Shown piece after piece: positions 27,481 through 38,900 of a DNA stretch of 64,000 nt. A program made the translations under genes and the position numbers. The notes under the pieces are model-generated. The model was not told the origin of the DNA. It ran no database searches and was given only the letters and a program-made list of their open reading frames with translations. The stretch covers positions 30,647,912 to 30,711,911 of the forward strand of contig NC_031799.1 in assembly GCF_001522545.3 (NCBI RefSeq). Reading direction: 5' to 3'. The stretch comes from Parus major (Eukaryota; Chordata; Aves; Passeriformes; Paridae). Position 1 is the first letter of the stretch, and every line of letters begins with the position of its first letter.

Positions 27481-30400
27481 AGGAAGAAAAAAAATCCAGC
27501 CTTCCACAATTCAGTTATTAAAAATGTGCCTTACTAACTGCCCAAAGGCAAAAACTGAAGGAGAGAGGATAGGAGTGGCTAGAAATTTCCTGCAGAACAC
27601 ATCTCTACCCCTCTGTGTGGGCTTTATCTAGAAAAGAAGAAAAACATATTAACAGATTGATCTTGACAGAAGGACTGTAAATCTGCATATTTTGTGAGAA
27701 ATCTTGTTTCCATAAGATTTTATAGTAACCTGGTAATTCTTATCTCACCTTTCCCTCCCCAATTCAGTCATTCCAAATGTAACACATGTATCTTAAATAA
27801 AGATATTTTCAGACTTAATGAGGATTAGAGTAAGGAAAATTCTGTGGGGGAAAAAAAAAAAAAGTATAATATATTGCCAAATTTTAACTATTTAGAAAAC
27901 AGCACAAGAAATAAAGTAGTCAAAAATTATAATTTCTAAAAGTCAGATTTCAATTTGTTCAGACTGTAAAGGATAAAATATTACCACATTTTCTATGCAC
28001 ATGTTGCCTACTAATTTGATTACTGAAGTTATTGGATCACTTCGCCACACTTCACACAGGTAATAAGTTCCCTTCTTTCAAAAGAATGTATGAGCTCAAC
28101 TAAAATGGTTAAGCTATGCATTTGCTTGCTACCCTTCTAAATGTCTCTGGTATTCAGAGAAAAGGTATGCATTTCCGGTACTTTGCAACACTTTTCTGAA
28201 AATCATAACAACTTTTCACTGCTAAGATCTCACCCTGTACTTCAGTCTCAAAAGTGGTTCTTAAATGCAAACTGCAACTGATGGCTAATTAATTTCAAAT
28301 AATTCTCAGACTTCTACCAAAATCAGGTGATAGGTAAAACATACCATTAATACAGTCATATATAATGTGTTTTAGTTCAGTGAATAAAAATATATAGGGC
28401 ATTATAACAAATACATTAATGTTGAAGTGTTCTGTCCTGCATTAGTCCCAAATGATTCGCTGTCAATAGTGCTTCCTCCAGAACACAGGACACAGAGTTG
28501 CTGAGTAACTTCTCTGTTAAAAAGAGCACACCTTCAAGAAATGTTTCTATCATAGGCAGGGCTTTTTAATCAGTTACAGGAATAAAAATAATTTTTTAAG
28601 TCAGTCACAAAACACAACCTTTAAAGTAGATATGTTGCAGATGATCTTCATCTACACTATTTCTCCCATTAGTGCATATTTTTAGTTAGTAGCAAAAGCA
28701 CCCTTTGCAAGTAAAGACCTCCAGCATTATTTCAGGTGAAAAAAATGTTGTAGAATTAGCTTTCAGACAAGATGGTACTGGTTGTCTGGCCGCTTCATAT
28801 TTTTCAAGTAATATGTATGCAAATTACTGAGAAAACCATGTTGAAACCTCATTTTAACTATTCATTTTATTTGGTTTTACTTCAATTATTTTTGCTACTT
28901 TAAGGAAAATTTTGATTGATTTATTTAACTTTTCCATTTAGCCCAAAGTTGAGAGGCATAAAAAGAACGTAAATACTAAAGAGGAAGTCCCAACTTTGCT
29001 TTTGCCAAATAAGACTGCTACGTATCCTAGGAAATAAATTACTATCACTTGAATGTGTCAGTGCTGTAGAACCAGAATAAAGAACAGGAAACATATTAAT
29101 CACATACACAGGCTGTTCTGCACAGATTTTTATGCCTGCTACGATGAGCCTCACGTTCTGTCTTCTCAAAAGCTCCACTTTTGGAGAAATTCTCTTTAAA
29201 GGGGACTTGATATGTTGATATCGAAACCTATGGCTTCCTCCACAGTATGATTAGGTTTATAGGCAGAAAAATTACCGTGCTCCTCCCTGCTATGCTCATA
29301 CTCCCTGCCACAGAACTGTTTGCAATGCCCTCCCCATAACCTGTTCCTGCCCTGCCTGATCCATAGGCACATATTGTTCCTTCACGTCACAGAAAACACC
29401 GGGAAAACAGTGGAGAAACAAAGCAAGGAAGAACATGGTGCATGCAGGATTCTCACTGACTTTTAATGGATTATTTGATAAAAAGGATATACAGTTTTTA
29501 TTCACTGATAAAAGCATGGATAATTCAATTTTTAAGACTGTACTGCTTCTGTTCTTACTGTAAGAACACACAAATTATATATTGCTCTAGGACACGTTGC
29601 CCTGCAGAAGCACTTAAGCGTAGCTATAAACCACGCTGAAACTGGCCTTGAGCTAATATGTTTAGGGAGTTCTAACAGGAAAGGAAAGGAAATTTTTTTT
29701 TCTCCACTTATACACTGTTAAATCTACAACAATGCAAGTGGCCAAAGTTTGAGTGGTACCATCATTTTAAAAAATACCAAGTAAATCTAAATTTTGTCTG
29801 GAGGCTCTATGTATTTTTCACAAAATATCATCCCATCAGAAATTAAAGTCAGTAGAGATGTAGAATTCATGAGTCTAAATTTAAATCCAGACTACTGTTT
29901 GCAAATCCAATATCCAAGTGGAAAGAGTTTATGCTAAACTGGTCTAAATATTTTTAAAGTTATTTTTTCATAACTAGTTCCCACAGTTACGGAATTCCTT
30001 TACAATGATGAATGATAAATATGTATTCCAGAAAAATGCAGCTAGAGCACGAAAGCTTGTGCACCCACACACAGACACATGTATTGCATACAGATTATGT
30101 ATGCTAAAGTGCATGAAGGGAACATTATGCAAAAAAGTGTGATCTGTGATAACTGCATATGAAAAACAATTCTACACAGAATTTTCTGACAGGTTGCTAG
30201 ATTTAACAACATTGCCATTGAACTCTAAAAAATGCCAAAGGACATGTCAGTTAGAGTGCATTTTTCTCTAAATTCTGCAGTTCCTAGATCTTTACAAAGC
30301 ATACTGCTTCTCATATCCACATAATCTCTGCACACATCTCCACCCCAGCTTCCTTCCCAATGGTACATGGTCTTGAAAATACAAATGTTCAAGTTTCCTG

Positions 30401-31778
30401 GAGCTGAGTGAAAGAGGAAAAGTCACACTCCCCAGGGGCAAAACTAAAGTTTCTCAGCGCCCCTGAAGCTGTTAACGACAATACAACATAACGTGTCACT
30501 TCACCATAATTAGTAAGAGGGAAACAGTCTTTTTTTCACCTCCAATGGCATTAACAAGATAAGACAAGGAATGCCAGATCATATCTGAAGGCACAAAAAC
30601 GTCTGATCAAGAAAGTGCTTATATGGACAAGGAGTGACATTTTGTGCAACAAGCAGGAAAAAAAACAAAACCAAAACACACACACACACAAAAAAAATCA
30701 GCAGCACAAATCTGCTCAAAACTAAGAAAAGAGTCCTGAGTTTACTTCTTTGTCTTCAATATTTTCATGATAAAGGTGTTTGCATTATTTCTCTAAATTT
30801 TGTAAATTCTCTCCTCCTCCTTCATGTGAATATGTTTCTTCTGAGCATTCAACTTCGGGTATGCAGAATGGTTTACCCAGAAATTAATTCTCCAGCCTTT
30901 TGTAATTAACACTACTTGTGCAAATAAGACCAAATAACTTTATTTTGCTTGCGCATTCATCTTTCATTCCTGCACTGTAACTAACTTCGAAAGTGAAGAA
31001 CCAGAGATGGTACTGCAAACTTTTACTTCTCTGCATCTATTCATCATGGAACTTGTATATAGATATTCCAATATTTTAAGGCTCCTACAACAGTTTTGAT
31101 TTTGTAAGAAAGAGTGGGATGTACTATGTGCTTCACTTGTTCAGGTTTGGAGGGGGAGGAGGGGTGTAAAATACAAGCAAAAGTAGCACATAAAACTGGC
31201 CTGCTAGTGGCTCAAATCCCCCAAACACAGAGCAAATCACATATAAACAAGAATAGTAGTTTCCTCTCACGTATCTATCAATGCTCCTTAATGATTTTCT
31301 AGAGCAACCACATCAAAGAGAGCAACAATTGCTCAGTAAACCATGCCTATTCATTCTCGGGTTTCTCTGCTGAGGTCACCAACCATTTCAATGATGCTTT
31401 TCTATAAAACAGTCACCAGTTCACCAGAAACAAGACTAAATCCTCAGTCTTTTATCTGAGTAAGACCACATTCTTCAGCAGGCACTTCTGACAACACTTT
31501 TATTCCTGACTTTTACTGGTTAATCACAGTAGCAGCTCCAAGTCTCTTGAGCACAGTTTTTACCATTTTCAGTCTGAAATTTGTCCATGTTCAACTTCAT
31601 CAATAAGCATGTGCTCCAACCACAGCAGTGCCTGGAAAGAACACTGCAGCAGACAGCCCTACCACAGACCTCCTCTGAACTGCAGGACAGCAGACAAGGG
31701 GACATCCAGTACCAGCACAGACTAAAAAGGGTAAAAAAATAAGTTTGGGGGATTTAAGCTTTGAAATTTGTGTTTGTT

Positions 31779-31799
31779 GGGGGCGGGAGGGGGGTGGGG
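31779..31799 (+). other. Canonical G-quadruplex motif
   Basis: Four G runs of 5, 3, 6 and 4 are separated by single-base loops (C, A, T). Single-base loops give very stable quadruplexes in vitro. The G-rich strand is the NFIB template strand. Confidence 0.85.
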
Positions 31800-32448
31800 T
31801 TGTTCATATTTTCATATATTTTTCCTTTGATGCAACATCCTTCACTACCAAAGACAAGGAGACTTTGTAAACCCATTCCACCACTACATAAGTAGTGGCC
31901 GAACACGTTGCCCTGCCTTCAACTACACTTTCTGTTTCTGTTCTAAATCATGCTCAATTACAGATTATACCAACAGAGTGTATGTTTCTGGTGCTGGCTG
32001 CCAAAATTATTTTAAAAAGCAGTGTAGCTCACTGTGATTAAGCCAAACCAAAACTCTCATCAGTGCCAGATGTGGCATTACTGCCAACTGTTAGACTATA
32101 CTGCCCATTGTGGGATCATTCTTCCTCTCTATCTGTGCAATAATGTGGCTGGACTTTGTTCTCCCAGAGTGACACATCAGTGCTTTACTCAGAAATGCAA
32201 ACTCATTTTTGGACAAAACAGAAGCCTTTTTTCCCCCCAGTTCCCCTCGCTGACAGTCTACTTATGAGATTTCAGACATAATTGAGGACACGAAACTAAA
32301 GTTATAGAAATAGACTTATATTTTGACAATTAAGATCCTAAAAATAAAGGTTTTATTATTTTATATGAGAGCACAACTTCATCTCTTTTGTGGATCTGCT
32401 AGAGAGTAGATTTTTCATTTTGATTTTATAGACTTTGGGAAAAAGATT

Positions 32449-32462
32449 GGGGGGGGGGGGGG
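32449..32462 (+). repeat. G homopolymer, 14 bases
   Basis: An uninterrupted run of 14 G after AAAAAGATT. It is prone to slippage, so the called length may be inexact. Confidence 0.9.
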
Positions 32463-34319
32463 TGTTCCTATCAGCATAAAATTAATCTTTTAAGGGTAAA
32501 ATTTGAAAAACTTGCCCCCAGTCATCAAACCAAAACAGAACACAGAACACTCAAAAATCAGGTCCAGAGATTTTAGATTCTTATGTATACTCCTTATCAG
32601 GACTTATCAACAGTTCCAAAACCACAGGCTCTGAAATACTACAGTCATTTCCTATTTTAGAAACAAGGTAATACAGCAGACTCCAAGACAGCACAATGCA
32701 ATAAGCATGGAGAATTGCTGATTTTATACTGATAACCACTGCACTGCTTTTTATCCAAGTGCTTCGAAGTGTCTTACAAATATGATTAAACTTTACCATG
32801 ACTGGAAGATAAGCAAATGCATTAAGAGTTTCAGTCTAAGAACTGAGAAGCTGAGGCACCGAGGAATGACCAAAGGAGTTTTGCCCTTTACTTTCATTCA
32901 GGCAGGAATCAAGGAAAAGCTCACTAAGGAAACTGAAGAACCTGATGTAAATTCTTAGAGAGTCCAAGTTCCTGGCCATTGACTGACAGGGGCAAAGACA
33001 GTTTACAATCTGAATGGGTGCATACAAAATGAAAATGGGTATTTGATATTTTTGACAAACCTATATGCTGGTCCAAAAACATGTGTGTGAGCTGGAAAAT
33101 TTTAGTTAAGCCCAGATCTAATCTTCTATATCATTTCAATAGAAACATTACAATAAATTTATTTCCTAGTTTAGTGTTAGGGATACATAGGGAAATATAA
33201 AAATAGTATTCATTATAATGGATGTATTTTTGAGTTCATTTTCATGTTATTTTTCACAAACTTTTTCTGCCAAACTTTTAATCTCAATTCTAGTGATGAT
33301 TAATTATTAGTCTCATAAAATAACTACAGGAACATTTCTTTTCTACTAAATGTTACAAGAAAACACAACACAATACTTGCTAAATTTTATTCTTGTCATT
33401 ATCAATGGGCTTTAAGGACAAGTAAATCAGTTTTCATTCTTCTTTTAAAAAGTTCTGAATATGGACCGTATATGATGAATTCTCTCTTCAGCAGCCCATC
33501 CTCACCATTTGCACAGGAAAATATGGTAGCTTCCAAGATGTATTTCATTTTACAGTCTGTCTACACTGGGCAATCATTGCAGCATTGTCCAGAGTTAGCA
33601 ATACCATATTTCTAAAGTCTGCCAATGCAATAAATTTTCCTGCACAAAGGCACTCAGCACAAGCTAAGAATGTTCACACCAAGAGCTGGTACAAAGCTTT
33701 CACTGCAGTGCAGAAGAGAGTAGCTGAGTTTGCAGCTGTGCTTACTTAGCTTACTTTAAAAAGGCTTTCCACACAGAGAGAAAACCCTAAACCCATTTGA
33801 AGAATATTTAATATACCACACTACTGTCCTAAAATGTCTCTATTGTTTGGAGGAGGCAAAAGAAAGAAGAATAGTGGCATTTAGGTTGTAGTCTCCAACC
33901 ACAACAAGAAAGTAGACAAATGAAAAGTTTTCTTGTCAGAAGTTTTAAATTGGTCCTGTACAACTAAACCACAATTTCTCTCACAGAAGCCAAAGAACTG
34001 TCTACCTATACACTCATATTTTCCTCACACCTCCTGATTTAAGCTCACTCCAGACCTCAGCTGAAACAATTGCTAACAGGTCTCATCCTTCTTACAAGTA
34101 GAGATGTGCTTGAAAACTGCCTTCAAAACAGTGAGTACAAGTGTTAGAGTCCTTTTGTTCCATACCAAGTCTTTGAAAAACGTAATTCAGAATACATCTC
34201 TGATGCTTTGCATATCTGATACATGCTTAGTTTAATGCAGTGAGTTTGAAGAGAGTATGAAGGAAGGAGTTTCACTTCCTTCTTTGTTCCCTGTTAAGGA
34301 AAAGCTAAAAGCCCCATGG

Positions 34320-35365
34320 CATGTATGTATGTATGGACTCTTCTTCCAAGAGGAAACACCCTTCAATGCCGAGTGAACTGGGTGCAGCTATCCAGGTGCT
34401 GGCATTGAGGGGCTGCAGGGCTGGCCTCTGTGGAAGAGACAGTCTGCCCTGGCCCCAGCAGAGCCACAACAGGGCAGAGCCAAGACCCTCACCCAAGATG
34501 GAGGTGCCTATAGGAAATTTTATATAAGAAAGGGAAAAGCAGTGAGGACTGAGAGGAAAAAATAAGTGTGATAAACAACCCTGCAACCCTGTGTGAGTTC
34601 ACAGGAGATGGGTATGGAGGAGGTGCTCCAGGACCATGGTGGAGCAAATATTTTCCAGCAGCCTGTGGGAGGGACCATGCCAGAATGGCAGAATAAATTT
34701 GGAAGGGAGTGCTGGAGGTTATGTGGTCTGACCTCCTTCTTCAAGACCCCTAGTGTATGTTATTTAGGCCTGTGCCCAGTCAGCTTTTGGGTATCTCTGT
34801 GTGAGGGAAACTCCACAATCTTTCTGGTAAACCTGTTCAACTACACAGTAAATTTTTCCTTATGTAGTTTCTCCACACTGCAGCTGGTGGAGGACTCCAC
34901 AGTGAAGCAGGTTAATATTTCCTAAAAGACTATGCTCCATGGAGAAGATGTATGCTGGAACACAGGAAAAGGAGGAAGGAGATGCAGAGAGGAGCTGTTC
35001 TGAAATGACCAGAACCCCAGCTCCCCATCTTCCTGTACCACTAGGGCCCAGGGCCCTGGTGGTGGTAGAAGAGTCAGGAATGAACATGTAAAGTTGAGCC
35101 TGTAAAAAGGCAGGAGGTGGGAGGAAGGTGGCTTAGCTTTTTCTGTGTTTCTCACCATCTAACTCTATTTTAGTTGACAATAAATTAGATCAATTTTCCC
35201 CAAACTGAGTATGTTTACCAATGAGGGTAATCTGTAAGTGACCTCCCTGTCTTTATCTCAACCCACCAGCTTTCTGTCCTCATTTTCTCCCCTGTTCTGC
35301 TGAGCAGGCAGAGTGAGACAGCAGCTGGGTGGGCATCTGGCAGCCAGCCAAGGTCAGTCTACCAC
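34320..35365 (+). mobile_element. Old avian LTR-type repeat (probably a solo LTR), interrupted by a CR1
   Basis: Several stretches match a common avian dispersed repeat that I recognise by wording: GATGGAGGTGCCTATAGGAA, GCAGTGAGGACTGAGAG, GGAGGTGCTCCAGGACCATG and, after the CR1, CAATAAATTAGATCAATTTT, GGTAATCTGTAAGTGACCTC, CCTGTCTTTATCTCAACCCA and GGGCATCTGGCAGCCAGCCA, ending TCTACCACA as an LTR with a CA terminus would. No retroviral coding sequence lies on either side, which fits a solo LTR. The element class (endogenous retrovirus LTR, perhaps ERVL-like) and the left end are uncertain. Confidence 0.6.
34678..34872 (-). mobile_element. CR1 LINE 3' fragment nested in the LTR repeat
   Basis: In plus-strand reading, CAGAATGGCAGAATAAATTT and GGAAGGGAGTGCTGGAGGTT, then GTCTGACCTCCTTCTTCAAG, GGTATCTCTGTGTGAGGGAA and CTCCACAATCTTTCTGGTAA are the reverse complement of the CR1 3' end. 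The LTR-type repeat appears to resume after about 34890 (CAGTGAAGCAGGTTAATATT), so the CR1 inserted into an older LTR. Right boundary approximate. Confidence 0.8.
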
Positions 35366-38300
35366 AGTAAAGAAAGACAGAACAGGCTTTGTCTTTTTCT
35401 TGTTGCAAAAGAAAATGCTGTGCTTGCCTGTCTCTCCTAGAAGTAGTGTCCAGACTAAAAGCCAGAATCTCAGTTTATGACATAAGTTGTCTTTCACCAC
35501 TCTATTCATCAAGGAAAAAAAAATATAATGGTATTTTCAATTTTACAACTGTGAGGTGACAATATTTCCACATCAAGGGTTTTAAAACCCAAGAAAATCG
35601 ATATTTGTCTCGTTTTTTGTATGATATCAGTCATTGTTCTGATGAAAGATGGACATAAGTATGAACCAGAGTACAGACATATCTACCTCACTTTTTGGCA
35701 CATACAGTGTGCAATCCAAAAAAAGGTTTGTTCACAAAAGATTTGTCCAAACGAGCAGATTTACCAGGACAGTTATTCTGGTTTAATACAATACCGCTTT
35801 GGAAACTAAAGCATCTTTTCCTCTTCTAAAGCATCTATTCTCACTTCTAAACACTCACAGCTAAAACAGTAATTTATAGTGAAATAGCTCTGACAGAATA
35901 TACCGTTTAGAATTTTGTATTTTTATATCTAGAGTGGCAAAGAAGCATGAGAGAAATGTGATTACTTTTTTGAAGCTAAGGGGAAAACTCACATCCCTTC
36001 AAAAAATGAAATGGCTGCTTACCCTTGTGCTGTGTTTCATTGCATTATATTTCAAAGCATCAAATAATTACATCTGCTTTTTGTTAATATAGGATTTTAA
36101 ACCAATGAGTTTCCAGACTAAATTCATCCTCTGATTATTTAAACCCTTTCCACAATCATGAAATAGAAACCAGCAAAGAGATGAGACAAACAAACATCAG
36201 TTTCAGGGCAAGAGAAGGCTTCTGTGGGAAGCTGTACAGAGATGGCCAGAGGGGAATAGCATCTTTTAAAAGAAGTTATCCATAAAGTCATCTCATCTGT
36301 TTCATGGAGTTTTACCCTTAAATTTATCTGAATATTTGTAACACTTCATTGTGAAATAAAAGATGTGTCTAAGAAGAGCCTAAAGAGATGAACATGTGGA
36401 ACAATGGTTATTAAAGGAAGAAAAAGACTGATTTTCTGATTAGATAATCTATTTTATGGACAAGGTTTCTACGCTACTTTTGAAGTCTCTAAGGTCTAGG
36501 TCACATCCTATTTTTAAAAATTTGACAGAAAGAGAGGGAAGAATTAGCAGAAAACAAAGTAACCACGTGGAAAAAAAAAAAGCAATTCTGACTAAAAAAT
36601 ACCCTTCAATGCCTGTGCGTTTTATGCACACTGCCTCTGTGAATTTTCTCTTAGTGAAAACACCACCATTTCTCACACTCATACTCACACATACACAACA
36701 GACAAACAATAACAAAAACAAATGTAAAAAAACCCCATGCATCTAGGACTCCTGGTAAATTAGTAGGGATTCATAATCATCATATCCCAGTTTCAAACAT
36801 AACACTTAGCTTTCTGGTGGAGTTCATGCTTAACTCCTCCAAACACTCAGCGCGTGCACACAGGAAAACATTATAGAATTTTTGAATCAGTAAGTCATTT
36901 GGAAGAACCTCCAGAAGTGTGCCGAGGCATGCTTCTGGTGCTGTGCCAAATTATGTGCTTCTGTTTGTGGCTTTCATATATGGATTAGACAGATGCACAA
37001 GCATGTACTATTTGGCAAGTAGTGACAATAGCCTATTCTGAATTTAGCAATTCAAGCTTTACTGAAGTTTTACTAGGTGAAAGAAAAAAATTAATGACAT
37101 AATGTTTGGGCTCTGCCTTTATATCCTTTTGGCATCTTCCTGCTCACTTGCAAAATACAAGAAGCCCCTGTAATTCCAGAATGTCCTCTTCAGATCATTC
37201 TAGTGCAGGAATTTCAAATTAAAGGTTGAAATGTCAAGTGCGATTAAAATGGAGCTTGCATTAATTTGCTGTTATTCTAAAACCCCTTAAAATTTCCAGA
37301 AGTGTCCATATGGAAGTACCTTTTACTTCAATTTCTGGCCACAGATCCACCTGGAAATTAGTTAAAGGCCCAATTATCCTCGTGACCTGACTGTGCCATA
37401 GGTAAATACAGACTTTCTTACAATACATACCATGGGTTCACAGGCTTAATAACCACAGAGCTCTTCCTTCCTCCTTCCTCCAGAGCACTTACCACAATGA
37501 GGTTGAATGACATACCTGGGGCAATGCTTCTTGATTCTCTACACTTCAGAACTTGAAACACCGGAATTTCAAACAAAGCTTTCTTCTAGATCCTGCAATC
37601 ATTACAACGTTCTGCAAATAACAGGCTTTAATCTTCACTTTAATCTGAGTTTACCAGGAATATAAACACAAGTGCCATTGTCTTCTATAAATCACATATA
37701 AAATGTCGTGCAAGGTCAGTCCATTCACAGTCTGCCACTTGCCTCAGTTTATAGGTAAGAGTTAGACATGGAAAAACGTACAGAAACCAGGAAACTTTTT
37801 TTTTTAATGATAGAAAGGATTAGATACTGAAAGTGGCTCATTGTTAATTGAGTCCCATGTGTGAAAGCTACAGGAAGATTAGTTTATACAGCTGCTGCTC
37901 TTTGTCAAAACATTGCTAACAAGGTACACATGTTAAATCTGTGCATCTCCTTTCAGACCCTAAAAGAGAATGACCACATTAAATCCTATGACAAATATTA
38001 ATTTAGAAAAAATCACTGTTATTTCCTGGGGAATTCAACTATTTCAGACCGTTCTTATTTTATTATGATAATAAGCATTTTTTAGGCATTCTTCCACCAA
38101 ATGAAAACTAAGTAGAGAGCACAGAGGTAGGAACAGAAGGAAACTGAAGGTTAAATCCTAGTAATTTCTCCTCTGGGTCTCCAAATCTAAGTCTTCAAGG
38201 ACTGTTTTGAAACAAAATAAAAAAGTAATGTTGCAGTCATTGCCAGCTGAAACAAGAACCTTTCAAATCCTAAGCATTCATAACTCAGTAAAAATAGTGT

Positions 38301-38399
38301 TCCGAAACTAATGTGAACCTAAAATTTATTCTGCTTTTCTACAAACTCCAAAACAAAGTCAGGGGGACTAGAGAATGAAACAAATGAGGAAGCTCTTCG
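35366..38399. other. NFIB intron 2, single-copy sequence
   Basis: No gene is seen. The overlapping frames on both strands near 36449-36746 have no recognisable content. The part at 37080-37420 is complex sequence with homeodomain-like ATTAA strings and might be conserved, but I cannot show it. Confidence 0.5.
36872..36930 (-). mobile_element. Possible short CR1 3' remnant
   Basis: TTATAGAATTTTTGAATCAG followed by TCATTTGGAAGAACCTCCAG resembles the reversed CR1 end (TAGAATCATAGAATCATTTAGGTTGGAAGAGACCTC). It is short and diverged, so the call is tentative. Confidence 0.4.
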
Positions 38400-38900
38400 A
38401 CCAGGAATCAGAGAGAGCAAAGCCTACAGCAAGCCTATCCCTCCCATCCCTCCATGCAAGCTGCAAATAGGCCACCAGGCCTTCTAAAGAGGGAAGGAAG
38501 ACGGATAGCTGGAGATACTCGTGCTGTTGCTGTGCTAGGTCGTGTTACAAGGGTGGGCTACATTGCTAAGTGGCAGCTGGGCACTTCAAAGGGAACCTCT
38601 AGAAGACAGTAGCTGCATCTGCAAAGCAACTGGCCTCACCATCCCCCTCCCCGGACACATGGCCTGCCTCATCCCTGTCACTTGAGCTAGGAGGGAGCTG
38701 TTTGTGAGGTCAGTGTGACCACTCCCCTGTTCACATTGCTGTTACAAGTATGGCAGGATATTTGTAGGCAATGGTATGCGAGCCTGGACTGTGCTACGAG
38801 CCAGCTGGCCAGAACTGAGTGCCATGTAGTTGCTGCAATGTGTCTGGCGGGCTGGCGGTGTAGGGAAAGCTTGTTAGGTCTGCTCGCAAAATACTGTATA
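38400..38900. other. GC-richer intronic block, unidentified
   Basis: About 500 bp with higher GC, scattered CpG and strings such as GGCGGGCTGGCGGTG. No coding, LTR or CR1 identity could be assigned. It could be a decayed repeat or a regulatory block. Confidence 0.4.

Larger units (their letters stand above)
27481..34319. other. NFIB intron 2, single-copy sequence with G-rich runs
   Basis: No gene is seen. An A run lies at 27850-27862, an (AC)n run near 30678, a G-quadruplex-type motif at 31779-31799 and a G homopolymer at 32449-32462. No transposon was recognised. Confidence 0.5.
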
